Positions 1 to 8,621 of a stretch of 29,773 bases of DNA are shown piece after piece. This stretch comes from Flavobacteriia bacterium (GTDB taxonomy: Bacteria > Bacteroidota > Bacteroidia > Flavobacteriales_D > Crocinitomicaceae): assembly GCA_009925805.1 (NCBI GenBank), contig RFQF01000005.1, positions 1-29,773 of the forward strand, written 5' to 3'. Position 1 is the first letter of the stretch. Each line of letters starts with the position of its first letter. Below the pieces are notes generated by a model, which searched no databases, was not told the origin of the DNA, and saw nothing but the letters and a program-made list of their open reading frames with translations. A program made the translations under genes and the position numbers.

Positions 1-834
1 AATTACACCGTGGTTCAAACCTTAATGGCAGATTCCACAGATGATGTGCCCGCAAATAATAGCATTCCAAATGTGAGTTTCGCCGTAACCAATTACACCT
101 ATGCACGCGATAATGGAACACCGGCGGGTTCTACCAACAATGATCCTGACGGATTTGAAGTAGGTAACTTGTACGATATTTTCCACCAACAAGTGCTTAA
201 AGGCATCGATGTTCGAATGCTTGGAGGGGCCAATGGAACTCCAGTGGGAACGGAAATGTTTGTTAAGCTGTATTCGATAGATACGGTAACGGGGGACTTC
301 GTATTTGAATCAGAATCAGACCCGGTGATCGTAGCTGCGGGGGACCTTGGTGTAAATAGAATGATTGCGCTCAATGTTCCTGTTACCGTACAGCCGAACG
401 TTACTTATCTTGCGGTTGCGGGTTCTGCCGGACAAGGATTGAAAGTAGTTAACGCGGGAACATCAGCTGTTCAAACCTCGTTTTTCTTGGATTACTCAAA
501 TCAAACGTGGTATTATCAAACATCCACTCCTTGGGTTCGCTTGAATTTTAACCCAAGCATCGGAGTCGAGGAAAACGCAGCTGCTATTGCCGCGTTGGTT
601 TATCCAAACCCCGCCCATGAGACCTTAACGATCAAAGCAGATTTCAAAGGAGCGACAAGCGCACAGGGTGCGATATACAATCACTTAGGGGCAATGGTTA
701 AAGGCATTCAATTTGCTGCTACGAATGGGATTCAAAACCAGCAAGTGGCCATTGAAGACCTTGCTCCAGGAATGTATGTTGTAAAATTACAATCCGAGTC
801 GGGTGTAATTACAAAGCATTTTGTAAAGAAATAA
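1..834 (+). CDS. T9SS-secreted protein, C-terminal part (5' end outside window)
   Basis: The frame is open from the first base, so the gene begins upstream of the window; the GTG at 10 is only an internal Val codon. The last roughly 78 residues form a type A T9SS sorting domain: the YPNPA motif, a beta-sandwich pattern, the LAPGMYVVKL motif, and a basic end (HFVKK). Such domains direct a protein through the outer membrane by the type IX system, usually with cleavage and attachment to A-LPS. The region before it (about residues 20-180) is rich in Gly, Thr, Val and Asn and looks like a beta-sandwich of the kind common in large adhesins or extracellular enzymes. I cannot assign an activity from this fragment. 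A strong terminator follows the stop codon. Confidence 0.85.
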   Translation, partial: NYTVVQTLMADSTDDVPANNSIPNVSFAVTNYTYARDNGTPAGSTNNDPDGFEVGNLYDIFHQQVLKGIDVRMLGGANGTPVGTEMFVKLYSIDTVTGDFVFESESDPVIVAAGDLGVNRMIALNVPVTVQPNVTYLAVAGSAGQGLKVVNAGTSAVQTSFFLDYSNQTWYYQTSTPWVRLNFNPSIGVEENAAAIAALVYPNPAHETLTIKADFKGATSAQGAIYNHLGAMVKGIQFAATNGIQNQQVAIEDLAPGMYVVKLQSESGVITKHFVKK

Positions 835-854
835 AGGGCATATAACGAATCAAT

Positions 855-879
855 AAGGCCGGTTTTCCGGCCTTTTTTT
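855..879 (+). terminator. Rho-independent terminator after the T9SS gene
   Basis: An 8-bp perfect stem (AAGGCCGG / CCGGCCTT) with a TTTT loop is followed by an uninterrupted T run ending at 879. The run directly touches the ATG of the next gene at 880, so the hairpin occupies the whole space where that gene's ribosome-binding region should be. Confidence 0.9.
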
Positions 880-1311
880 ATGCACTGGATTGATTGGGGA
901 TATATAGGGTTAATCGTTGCTTCGTTCATTGCAGCAACGGTAATCCCGTTGTCTTCCGAGGCCCTTTTTCTCGCAATGCTCGCGAATTTCAATCCGTGGA
1001 TGTGCTTATGCTCAGCTACCCTGGGAAACACCTTAGGAGGTTGGTTTAATTATGGCATTGGATATATGGGGAATCCGGATTGGCTGAAGCGAATCCGTGT
1101 CAAACCCGAACACATAATGCGTTGGAAATCACGGGTTCAGCGTTATGGAGTTTGGTTGGCTCTTTTTTCTTGGTTGCCTTTTGTTGGTGACGTAATGGCG
1201 GTCTCCCTCGGTTTTTTTCGAGCTGATTGGAAAGGAAGTTTTTTCTTTATTTTGCTTGGGAAATTTTTGCGCTATTTGGTGCTACTTTGTTTTTATCAAT
1301 ATGTTCAGTGA
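880..1311 (+). CDS. YqaA family inner-membrane protein (DedA/VTT-like)
   Basis: This 143-residue polytopic protein is close in length to E. coli YqaA (about 142). It keeps the pattern I recall for that family: a P-x-S-S-E-A turn after the first hydrophobic segment (residues 23-28), A-T-L-G-N-T-L-G-G near residues 46-54, the W-L-P-F-V-G-D motif near residues 106-112, and a final G-K-x-x-R-Y segment. The family is related to DedA/SNARE-associated membrane proteins and its biochemical role is unsettled. The ATG at 880 is preferred over internal ATGs because the N-terminal segment up to the S-S-E turn is conserved. The start abuts a terminator, so there is no normal leader. The 3' end overlaps the next gene by 11 bp, which suggests co-expression. 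Confidence 0.85.
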   Translation: MHWIDWGYIGLIVASFIAATVIPLSSEALFLAMLANFNPWMCLCSATLGNTLGGWFNYGIGYMGNPDWLKRIRVKPEHIMRWKSRVQRYGVWLALFSWLPFVGDVMAVSLGFFRADWKGSFFFILLGKFLRYLVLLCFYQYVQ

Positions 1312-3022
1312 GCGCTTCGTTTTTTGGTTGAAATTAGCCGCGATAGCCTTGTTTGGGCTTGTCTTGTTTCGCTATTTCGCGAACGAAGAGCCCTATCCAA
1401 CAGGCGATGGAATCGAATATATTTTAACTACCGAAGCCTGGAAAAACCATGCATCACCGGACATTAGACCTACGGATTACTGTTCGTTCAAAGCGGATTT
1501 TCTCAAGCATCAAACCTGGGAGTCGAATTATAAGCGAACGGCCTTCGATGAGGTAGAGCAATTTTTAAATGAAAAACCGGAGATTCGGAAAGAATACGGA
1601 GGATTTTACCGCAGTTCTTCTGGGAAGGTTTATGGTTACCATTTTGTGTTTTATTCGCTGGTGAACGTTCCGTCAAGAGCACTTGTTTCATGGCTTAATG
1701 TTCATCCTATTAAGGCCTTTTTGTACACTAATTTACTGTTTTGGTTGGGTTTCTTCGCTTGGATTTTGTTTGGTTCGGCAAAGCAATTAATGAAAAATGT
1801 TTTTTTGCTGGGTATCTTGTTTTTTGGAGGATCGTTTTACTACTGTGCCTGGACCCATCCGGAATCGCTTACCTGTGTTTTGGTTGGGCTGAGCTTGTGG
1901 TTACTATTACAAAAAAAATTTCATGGGGCCTTATTGTTTTGCGCTTTGGCAACGCTACAAAATCAACCCATATGTTTTTTACTCTTGTGGATGTTTTTGG
2001 TGGTTGCTTGGGAATATAAATTCAAGGTTATTAACCTACTGATTTATCCCTTGTATGGTGCGATTGCTTTTCTTCCTTCGCTTTATTTTTATGTGCTTTT
2101 TGGCACAACAAGTCTTATCAAGGATGCCGGATTTTTATCGACCGACAATGTTACTTTACCACGAGTTCTTGGGTTTTTTCTGGACTTAAATCAAGGCATG
2201 GTGCTTGGGATAGGGTTGTTCCTGTTCTTGTATTTCGGCTTATGGGTGCGCCGTGTCTGGCAAATCGTTCAAACAAGAAAATTCGACCCTTGGGACCTTA
2301 TGCCTTTCGTGGTATTGGCAATTACCCTGCTCGTAGCCTGTATGAACAATTGGAATCACGGAATGGCGATCATAAATCGTTATGCGGTTTGGGTCGAGGT
2401 CATGGTTTTGATGCACGTTTTTGTGCTTTTGGGAGATTGGAACACAAGGATTAAAGCTTCCTTAGTGACCCTATGTGGGGTAAGCCAATTAACCTTGCTT
2501 TACATTCATCTCCCATGGAATCGCTTCGATTGGTCCAATATACAGCACATGCCCTTAGCGAAATGGGCCATGAGGTATGATCCAACCATGTACAATCCCG
2601 ATCCTCAAATTTTTATTGCGCGTACGAATCAAGTTTTCGATTTCACAAAAAACGCTTCCCCGGTGTTCTATTTTGATGAACATAACCGGCTTAAAAAAGT
2701 TGCAGTTCACGCCAACCATGTGGACACCTTGCGCTATTTTGGATATGTCCCAAAAGCATTAAACCAATATGCCTCCGCACGAAGCGGAAAAGAGCTTTGG
2801 TATTATATCAACGATTTTGAACAACGCTCAACCAAGTCAAGCCAAGAGGTGCTCTCCCTAATAAAGCAATCGGAGCTCCTTCGTATCCTGAACGAAATGA
2901 GCGCTAACCCGCAGTGGATGGAGTCCTTGCAAAAGAAAGCGACTCAAAACAAATGTTCCCGTAACGAGCAGATGCATCAGGACGCTGAGTTTATCTTCAA
3001 CGAACGGCATGCTTTGCATTGA
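1301..3022 (+). CDS. Polytopic membrane protein, GT-C glycosyltransferase-like
   Basis: This 573-residue protein has about ten hydrophobic helices and a soluble C-terminal region of roughly 140 residues. An N-terminal helix is followed by a loop with GDGIEY (residues 35-40), the acidic first-loop position typical of GT-C enzymes that use polyprenyl-phosphate sugars. Later helices carry WTHPESL, FLDLNQGMVLG and NRYAVW, which resemble the 'DP-x-G' and 'P/NRY' landmarks of GT39-like proteins. I cannot name donor or acceptor. The ATG at 1301 was chosen because it lies just inside the end of the YqaA gene (11-bp overlap); an upstream TTG at 1256 would give a longer overlap with no gain. The C-terminus overlaps the convergent HAD gene by 26 bp. 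Confidence 0.7.
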   Translation: MFSERFVFWLKLAAIALFGLVLFRYFANEEPYPTGDGIEYILTTEAWKNHASPDIRPTDYCSFKADFLKHQTWESNYKRTAFDEVEQFLNEKPEIRKEYGGFYRSSSGKVYGYHFVFYSLVNVPSRALVSWLNVHPIKAFLYTNLLFWLGFFAWILFGSAKQLMKNVFLLGILFFGGSFYYCAWTHPESLTCVLVGLSLWLLLQKKFHGALLFCALATLQNQPICFLLLWMFLVVAWEYKFKVINLLIYPLYGAIAFLPSLYFYVLFGTTSLIKDAGFLSTDNVTLPRVLGFFLDLNQGMVLGIGLFLFLYFGLWVRRVWQIVQTRKFDPWDLMPFVVLAITLLVACMNNWNHGMAIINRYAVWVEVMVLMHVFVLLGDWNTRIKASLVTLCGVSQLTLLYIHLPWNRFDWSNIQHMPLAKWAMRYDPTMYNPDPQIFIARTNQVFDFTKNASPVFYFDEHNRLKKVAVHANHVDTLRYFGYVPKALNQYASARSGKELWYYINDFEQRSTKSSQEVLSLIKQSELLRILNEMSANPQWMESLQKKATQNKCSRNEQMHQDAEFIFNERHALH

Positions 3023-3617
3023 TGGGAATAATTTCTCCTCGTTTAATAACAAACCCGTTTTCGGCCATTTCCAATAAGGGCAGATCATCCACGTTGTCGG
3101 AATAAGCTGCAAGAATGTGAGGGTTGGAAAATCGCTCTTTCAAACGCCTTATTTTTTCTCCTCCTCGACAGTTGGTTCCCAAGCGATATTGTTTTGGACC
3201 AAAAGTGAGTGTCGTGGCAATTACCTCTTCGACCCCTAATTGACGGCATGCGGGTAGAATAAAAGGCAGGGGCGAGGCGGAAAGGACCACCAGGCAGTGG
3301 GGGGTATGTTGAAAGCGCCGCAATTCCTCCAGGACTTTTGTGTTGAAAGGGCGTCTTGTATTCCAAAAATCTTCAGCCATTCGTTGAACTTCTTCGGGGC
3401 CATCTCGATGGATGAAGCGAATAAAACGGTTTTTAAATTCTGTGGTCGTTATGCGGCGGAACTTCCACATCACAAAATCCCACAATTGGTGTAATATGAA
3501 ATGCAATCGATAGGGTTTTTTGCGGTAATAGAAGCGGCAGAAATCGAGCAAACTGTCGCGTGAATAAAGCGTCCCGTCAAAATCAAAAATGACCAGCGAG
3601 GAAGAACTATAAGACAT
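2997..3617 (-). CDS. HAD-IB family phosphatase, probably of phosphoribosyl-polyprenol
   Basis: This 206-residue protein has all four HAD motifs: FDFDGTL (residues 10-16, nucleophile and acid Asp), the Ser of LSASPLP, the Lys of GGEKIRRL, and YSDNVDDLPLL (motif IV acids). The helical insertion after motif I fits the SerB-like IB subclass. Its start lies inside the end of the preceding UbiA-family gene (11-bp overlap), so the two are translationally linked. In actinobacteria the product of decaprenyl-phosphate phosphoribosyltransferase must lose its 5-phosphate. In many Gram-negative genomes a HAD protein is paired with this UbiA type, so removal of that phosphate is the best inference here. 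A different small phosphorylated substrate cannot be excluded. Active site on the cytoplasmic side; no signal peptide. Confidence 0.85.
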   Translation of the reverse strand: MSYSSSSLVIFDFDGTLYSRDSLLDFCRFYYRKKPYRLHFILHQLWDFVMWKFRRITTTEFKNRFIRFIHRDGPEEVQRMAEDFWNTRRPFNTKVLEELRRFQHTPHCLVVLSASPLPFILPACRQLGVEEVIATTLTFGPKQYRLGTNCRGGEKIRRLKERFSNPHILAAYSDNVDDLPLLEMAENGFVIKRGEIIPINAKHAVR

Positions 3618-4488
3618 AAATAATTAAAATCAAATAAACAATCCAAGCGGAGACAGTCCCAATAAGTAAGGGGTCTTTAAACAACAAGGTGGTGGGGTCT
3701 CCTTCCCCATCGTGTAAGCGCATTTCGCTGATTTGAATCAAACGTATTATTCCGAGAAACACAAAGAGCGAGCTGTATATTAGGTATTCAGAGCCAAGAT
3801 TTTGCATCACTTTTATATCCATAGAATACAGCAAATACGCCATGACCGTGACGGTGGCCGATACGTAAATCAAGGTGTTAAGAAAGGAAACGCTGTAAGC
3901 GGCTAATACGGCGCGATGTTCTCTGGCTTTCGAATCCAATTGCTGAATTTCCGACTTTCGCTTCACCACGACCATAAGAAACGCGAGAAAGAACGTAACA
4001 ACCAAAATCCAATTGGAAGGGGCAACCGCGAGGATGGAACATCCGGCCAAAACACGCAGGACAAAGTTTAACGAAACCACAAACAATTCAAGTAAAGCTA
4101 CCTGCTTGACCCAAAATATATACACCAAGTTAGCACACAAATACCCCATTACAAGCAAAAGGAAAGACAACGGCAAGCCGCTTATAAAAAACAAGGATAA
4201 AGCCGCGAAAAGCATCAATAAACTGATTGAAAAAGCCTTCGTGCGCGAAATTTTTCCCGAGGCTATCGGTCTTTTACATTTTCGAGGATGAAGCGCGTCT
4301 TGGTCCGCGTCTTTTAGATCGTTTTGGATATAAACAAAGGAACTTATGAACGAAAACACGATGAATCCCGAAAGGAGGGATAACAAGAGTGGCCCATCCA
4401 ACAGTTTTAGGGAAAATATCGCCGGAAGAAAAAGAAAGCCATTTTTAATCCAACTTTTCGCGCGTAGGAGTTGAGCAAAGGTTTTCAT
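3607..4488 (-). CDS. UbiA-family decaprenyl-phosphate phosphoribosyltransferase-like enzyme
   Basis: This 293-residue integral membrane protein has about nine helices. The Asp-rich motif NDLKDADQDALHPRKCKRPI (about residues 56-75) is diagnostic: the H-P-x-K-x-x-R-P-I-A extension is shared with mycobacterial Rv3806c-type enzymes, which join PRPP to polyprenyl phosphate, rather than with quinone or heme UbiA enzymes. The second landmark, VVKRKSEIQ, also matches that subfamily (KRxxEL). The predicted reaction is polyprenyl-P plus PRPP giving 5-phosphoribosyl-1-phospho-polyprenol. It sits between a GT-C-like gene (ATGA overlap at 4485-4488) and a HAD phosphatase (11-bp overlap), so synthesis, dephosphorylation and transfer could be co-expressed. 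The chain length of the lipid cannot be told from sequence. Confidence 0.85.
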   Translation of the reverse strand: MKTFAQLLRAKSWIKNGFLFLPAIFSLKLLDGPLLLSLLSGFIVFSFISSFVYIQNDLKDADQDALHPRKCKRPIASGKISRTKAFSISLLMLFAALSLFFISGLPLSFLLLVMGYLCANLVYIFWVKQVALLELFVVSLNFVLRVLAGCSILAVAPSNWILVVTFFLAFLMVVVKRKSEIQQLDSKAREHRAVLAAYSVSFLNTLIYVSATVTVMAYLLYSMDIKVMQNLGSEYLIYSSLFVFLGIIRLIQISEMRLHDGEGDPTTLLFKDPLLIGTVSAWIVYLILIIYVL

Positions 4489-6143
4489 GGAGTTTTAGGT
4501 ATTGTTTTCCATCCGGAGAAAGCGTCGCCCGGAAATGCTTGATAGGACGCATTTGGAATCGAGCGGTAGATGGGGGTAATGTTGTAATGTGCTAACTTAA
4601 GCTCAAAGGAATTCATCCATCCCCTTTGGAGGGCAACTTGTTTCCCGCGAAGGCTCAAGAGCGCTTGCTCAAGCGGAATCGATTTTTCACGAACCCACTG
4701 CCAGTTTTGATAACTGGTGATGAGGCCATTCCCTAGGAATAATAGTATAAAAACAAGGGCAGACCCTTGAACCCACCGCAAAGGATCACGCAGCAAGGAA
4801 AGACAGACAAGGACTACCACGAACAAAAGCTGGGGAGCGTAACGCAAATTCCAAAACTCTGGCTGTACCAGGATGGAAAGAATAAGTGCAGCGAGAAGCA
4901 GCCATATTTTCCAAGACGGCCTGCGCAAAGCAAGGAGCACAAGAAGGGGGATAAAGAGAATCCACAACTCCGCCTCAATTGGTCCGAAAGGGCTCATCGT
5001 TACGGGCTGATGGTTTCGGTAGTAGGGAACCGAGGAATTGATTACCGAAGAGGTAAATAGGGGTTTGGCCACCGAGGGATGATCGTGGTCGGTGTAAATT
5101 GGCAACGATGCATGCGCTTTCCATGCCTTTTGAAAGCGGTTCATCTGGAAAAAATCCTGAGGATATTGTACTTCGGCAATCGCTTTTCCTTCATTGTTTT
5201 TTCCGAGAATTGGAAAGAAAGGATGTCCTTGTTCCACAGAATTTCGAACATAGGTGGGGTAGCCCACCACGACAACCCCAGTCATCACGATAACCACAAC
5301 TCGACCGATGAGTGGCCATGGAATCCTACGCAGTTTCATCCCGTAAAATAAAATCCCGAAAACACAAAAAATAAGGGAATATACTAACCCCGTAAACTTG
5401 ATGTTAACCAAAAAGACAAAACTTAGTAGTACCCAAGGGAAAACGCCTTGGTCGAACTCCAGGTATTCCAACCCAAGCACTAAAAATATCCCCAAGTACG
5501 AGAATAAAATACCGTCCACATAAAAACTGAAAATTTGTCCAAGGGTAATGGTAGAAGCACAGCACATGAGCGTAACCAGAAGGCTATAAAAAGCAGGCAA
5601 CTTGAGGCGAAACTGCAACAACGGGAAAAGTAAACAGGCCAAGGATAGCAAGCTTAGTAAGTGAAGCCCTTTTCCGAGTTCAATGTTGTCGGTCAAGGAA
5701 AAGACGCCACCTTGAAAGACCCAAGCAGCTTTGGGATAACAATTCACATAGTTGGCGTTTAATCCGGATACTTTAGTCGTTGAAATTGCCGGGTCCCATA
5801 TTGGATTCCACCCTTCTTTTAACAAACGAACGGCGTCTTGATGGTACCATTGTCCATCGAATGAAACGTCGAAATAGGTGTTGCAAATTCCGAAGGAAAG
5901 GACGATGAACCCAATACTCAATGCGCCCCATAGTAAGGTAAGCTGCGGACGGTAAGTAAAATAAACAAGTGCAAAGGCCCCTAACAAGGTAAGGAATAAT
6001 GACCAACCGCTAATCGAAAAGCCTAAGGTAAAAAATAGCGTAGCCAAGCATAAATATAATGCAGGAAAAAGGAACAAAACCAAACCCGTTGCGTATAGCT
6101 GAAAATGGAATGCTTTCATACTGCCGAAGTTAATGGCTTTCAT
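4485..6143 (-). CDS. Polytopic GT-C-like membrane glycosyltransferase candidate
   Basis: This protein has up to 552 residues with about eleven hydrophobic helices and a short soluble C-terminal tail. After the first helices comes NTYFDVSFDGQWYHQDAV (about residues 88-105), whose acidic D-x-x-x-Y-H-x-D arrangement in the first extracytoplasmic loop is what GT-C enzymes use for polyprenyl-phosphate-sugar donors. A helix-rich core and the loop with YPTYVRNSVEQGHPFFP (R-N-x-x-x-x-G-x-P-F-x-P) follow; that loop is common in uncharacterised GT-C proteins. The gene is first in a three-gene operon with the phosphoribosyltransferase-like UbiA protein and the HAD phosphatase, so a pentose-linked lipid is a plausible donor. 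Start is uncertain between ATG 6143 and ATG 6119 (residue 9). It diverges from porZ across 74 bp. Confidence 0.7.
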   Translation of the reverse strand: MKAINFGSMKAFHFQLYATGLVLFLFPALYLCLATLFFTLGFSISGWSLFLTLLGAFALVYFTYRPQLTLLWGALSIGFIVLSFGICNTYFDVSFDGQWYHQDAVRLLKEGWNPIWDPAISTTKVSGLNANYVNCYPKAAWVFQGGVFSLTDNIELGKGLHLLSLLSLACLLFPLLQFRLKLPAFYSLLVTLMCCASTITLGQIFSFYVDGILFSYLGIFLVLGLEYLEFDQGVFPWVLLSFVFLVNIKFTGLVYSLIFCVFGILFYGMKLRRIPWPLIGRVVVIVMTGVVVVGYPTYVRNSVEQGHPFFPILGKNNEGKAIAEVQYPQDFFQMNRFQKAWKAHASLPIYTDHDHPSVAKPLFTSSVINSSVPYYRNHQPVTMSPFGPIEAELWILFIPLLVLLALRRPSWKIWLLLAALILSILVQPEFWNLRYAPQLLFVVVLVCLSLLRDPLRWVQGSALVFILLFLGNGLITSYQNWQWVREKSIPLEQALLSLRGKQVALQRGWMNSFELKLAHYNITPIYRSIPNASYQAFPGDAFSGWKTIPKTP

Positions 6144-6146
6144 CGG

Positions 6147-6178
6147 TTTATGAATGTTAAAAGGGGGATTTAGTTTTG
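6147..6178 (+). promoter_or_regulatory. Putative Bacteroidota-type promoter of porZ
   Basis: TAGTTTTG at 6171-6178 matches the Bacteroidota -7 consensus TAnnTTTG exactly. A weak -33 element, TTTA at 6147-6150, lies 20 bp upstream. The ATG of porZ is 39 bp downstream of the -7 element, leaving a leader of about 30 nt. Prediction from sequence only. Confidence 0.45.
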
Positions 6179-6217
6179 AAGGATTGAATAAAAAGTATTA
6201 ATTTTCGTAGCGTATAT

Positions 6218-8545
6218 ATGAGATATTGCCTGCTTCTATGGTGTTTTGTTTGGGTTTCATCCTTGGGATTTGCTCAAATTCAAACAGGATCTTGGCGCTT
6301 ACACACGGCAACCTTACGGGCCATCGATATTGCAAGTGACAACGCTACGGTGTATGTTGCCTACGAAAACGGATTGCTCAGGTATCATTTAGTCTCTAAG
6401 GAAAAAACGTTGCTGAACAAATTGAGCGGCCTCTCCGATATCATGTTGTCTTGTTTGTTTTATGACTCAATTGGGCAAGCACTTTATGTGGGGTATCAAA
6501 ATGGAAACATCGACCAAATCATAGGAGACCGCATTTTTAATATCCCGGCAATCGAGATGGCTTCTTTCCCGGGAAGCAAAAAAATAAATCGATTTTATCG
6601 CAGCGATGAGGGAATTTATGTTTGTACGGATTTCGGAATTGTTTTATTGAACCCCACCAAGAAAGAGGTAAAAGACACCTATTATCCTACCAATGGTGAA
6701 GAACCAATTGTTGATTTAACCGTAAAAAATAAAACCATTTTTGCACTTACTCCCACGAGGTTGCTTACAGCTCAGGAAAAGGATCCTTTGCTTCCATCGC
6801 CTCAAGGATGGTATCACGATGTTCGATTGAAAAGTTGGAATTATGGTTCGTACGCGGCTATTGAAAACGTTAGCGATGAAATCTTTGTGTTAGCTCGTTC
6901 AACATCGTATGCCAATGATACCGTACTCAAGCTAATTCCCTCGGAATTTGCAACCTTTCCTTTTTACACGAGCACATTGGAAATCAATAATCTATCTCAA
7001 CACAATGGACGGTTAGATGTTTTGGCTGATGGAGCGATACTATCTACCGACATGCAAGGGCAAATAACAGAAAATGTATTAAGTTTTTATTTAGGATTTT
7101 TTTTTCGTCCCAATCAAATCGTGGTATTGCCCAACGGGGAAAAATGGATGGCCGATGACTTTTCGGGTCCCATTCGTTTGATAGGAGAATATTCCTATGA
7201 GAAAATCAATTATCCCGGCCCTCCGCGCAACGATTTTTATTCCATGGATTGGAACAAAGGAAAGCTGGCCATTGCAAGTGGGCGCTTAGAATTTAAAAGC
7301 CCAGGGTTTTTACGCCATGGTTTTTATATGTTTGAATCAGAGGCGTGGACGTATAACGATAATTCAACCTTGCAAGAGTGGAAAAACATAGACATTCACG
7401 ATTTTATAGACATTGCTGTTAATCCTAAAAATTCCGATGAGGTTGCTGTTGCCAGTTATTCAGCTTACCCGCTGTCGGTGGTTAACACCAAATCGAACAG
7501 TTGTGCGGTTTTCGATAATACCAATAGCCCGTTGCAATTGAGTTTAGCTGGCAATGGTTGGGCATTAGCTTCAGATGTTTGTTACGATTCTAAAGGAAAT
7601 TTATGGGTCCTCAACGGTTGGTCTGACCGCCCGTTAGTAGTTCGCCAATCCGACAACACATGGTGGGCCTATGATTGTGGGCAAGCGGCGCGAAACAAAT
7701 ACACCACGAAGTTGGTGATAGATAAAAACGATAATCTTTGGTTCGCCACAGAAACCAATGGGCTCTTCGGTTTCAAGTATACGAAAACGTTCGACAATAC
7801 CGGCGACGATCAAAACATTAATCTAACGAGTGGAGATTTCACCGGGGCTTTGCCCTCAGAAAATGTAACCGCCTTAGCGGTGGATTTAGATGGCGAACTT
7901 TGGATTGGAACGGACGCAGGTTTCGCGGTACTGTACAATCCCTCAGGAACCTTTGATGCTGCCAATGGAGGATATAATGCCCAACGTATCAAAGTACGCT
8001 TTGAAGGGAACGTAGAATATATGTTAGGTTCTACTCACATTACTGACATTGAAGTAGATGGTGGAAATCGAAAATGGATGGCCACTTCCGGAGCAGGGTT
8101 GGTACTGCTTTCTGCCGATGGATCGGAAATCGTTCAACAATTCACCACTGAAAACTCTCCCTTGATTTCTAACAATATTTATGATCTTAAAATGAATCAA
8201 GAGACGGGCGAGTTATTCATTATTACGGATTTAGGGCTGGTTTCATACCGTTCCGATGCTTCGCAAGACGTGGCTGATTATTCGAGCACGAAGGTTTTTC
8301 CTAATCCCGTTAGACCCAGTTACGAAGGTGTAATTACCATTCAAGGAATTCGGTATGATTCCGATGTAAAAGTAACCGATGTGGCAGGAAATCTTATTTT
8401 CAAAACAACCTCCAACGGTGGAACTGCCACTTGGGATGGAAAACGGGTCGATGGAACGAAAGTGGAAACGGGCGTTTATTTAATCTGGACCGCAACCAAT
8501 GAAGGAACTTCACGAAAGGTGGGTAAGGTGGTTGTGGTGAACTAA
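6218..8545 (+). CDS. porZ: Type IX secretion system protein PorZ
   Basis: This 775-residue protein is almost the same length as P. gingivalis PorZ. A signal peptide (about residues 1-19, ending SLGFA before Q) is followed by GSWRLHTA, the usual PorZ opening, and then repeated beta-propeller blades with regulator-propeller motifs such as NATVYVAYENGLLRY, LYVGYQNGNIDQI and LWIGTDAGFAVL. From about residue 688 there is a T9SS-type C-terminal domain starting STKVFPNPVRP and ending KVGKVVVVN. PorZ is a cell-surface part of the attachment complex; it is reported to bring A-LPS to the sortase PorU and keeps its own C-terminal domain. The gene stands alone on the plus strand with its own likely promoter. 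Its presence agrees with the T9SS cargo at the window start. Confidence 0.9.
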   Translation: MRYCLLLWCFVWVSSLGFAQIQTGSWRLHTATLRAIDIASDNATVYVAYENGLLRYHLVSKEKTLLNKLSGLSDIMLSCLFYDSIGQALYVGYQNGNIDQIIGDRIFNIPAIEMASFPGSKKINRFYRSDEGIYVCTDFGIVLLNPTKKEVKDTYYPTNGEEPIVDLTVKNKTIFALTPTRLLTAQEKDPLLPSPQGWYHDVRLKSWNYGSYAAIENVSDEIFVLARSTSYANDTVLKLIPSEFATFPFYTSTLEINNLSQHNGRLDVLADGAILSTDMQGQITENVLSFYLGFFFRPNQIVVLPNGEKWMADDFSGPIRLIGEYSYEKINYPGPPRNDFYSMDWNKGKLAIASGRLEFKSPGFLRHGFYMFESEAWTYNDNSTLQEWKNIDIHDFIDIAVNPKNSDEVAVASYSAYPLSVVNTKSNSCAVFDNTNSPLQLSLAGNGWALASDVCYDSKGNLWVLNGWSDRPLVVRQSDNTWWAYDCGQAARNKYTTKLVIDKNDNLWFATETNGLFGFKYTKTFDNTGDDQNINLTSGDFTGALPSENVTALAVDLDGELWIGTDAGFAVLYNPSGTFDAANGGYNAQRIKVRFEGNVEYMLGSTHITDIEVDGGNRKWMATSGAGLVLLSADGSEIVQQFTTENSPLISNNIYDLKMNQETGELFIITDLGLVSYRSDASQDVADYSSTKVFPNPVRPSYEGVITIQGIRYDSDVKVTDVAGNLIFKTTSNGGTATWDGKRVDGTKVETGVYLIWTATNEGTSRKVGKVVVVN

Positions 8546-8565
8546 TGGTTACTATGCATGTTTTT

Positions 8566-8595
8566 ATTGGTTAAATCGAGGTTGCTTTAGTATTG
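8566..8595 (+). promoter_or_regulatory. Putative promoter of the bacilliredoxin gene
   Basis: ATTG at 8566-8569 and TAGTATTG at 8588-8595 resemble the -33 and -7 elements (TTTG and TAnnTTTG), with an 18-bp spacer and one mismatch in each. The start codon at 8622 is 26 bp downstream, behind an AT-rich leader. Confidence 0.3.
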
Positions 8596-8621
8596 ATTCG
8601 TATTTTTACTAAAAAATTACC

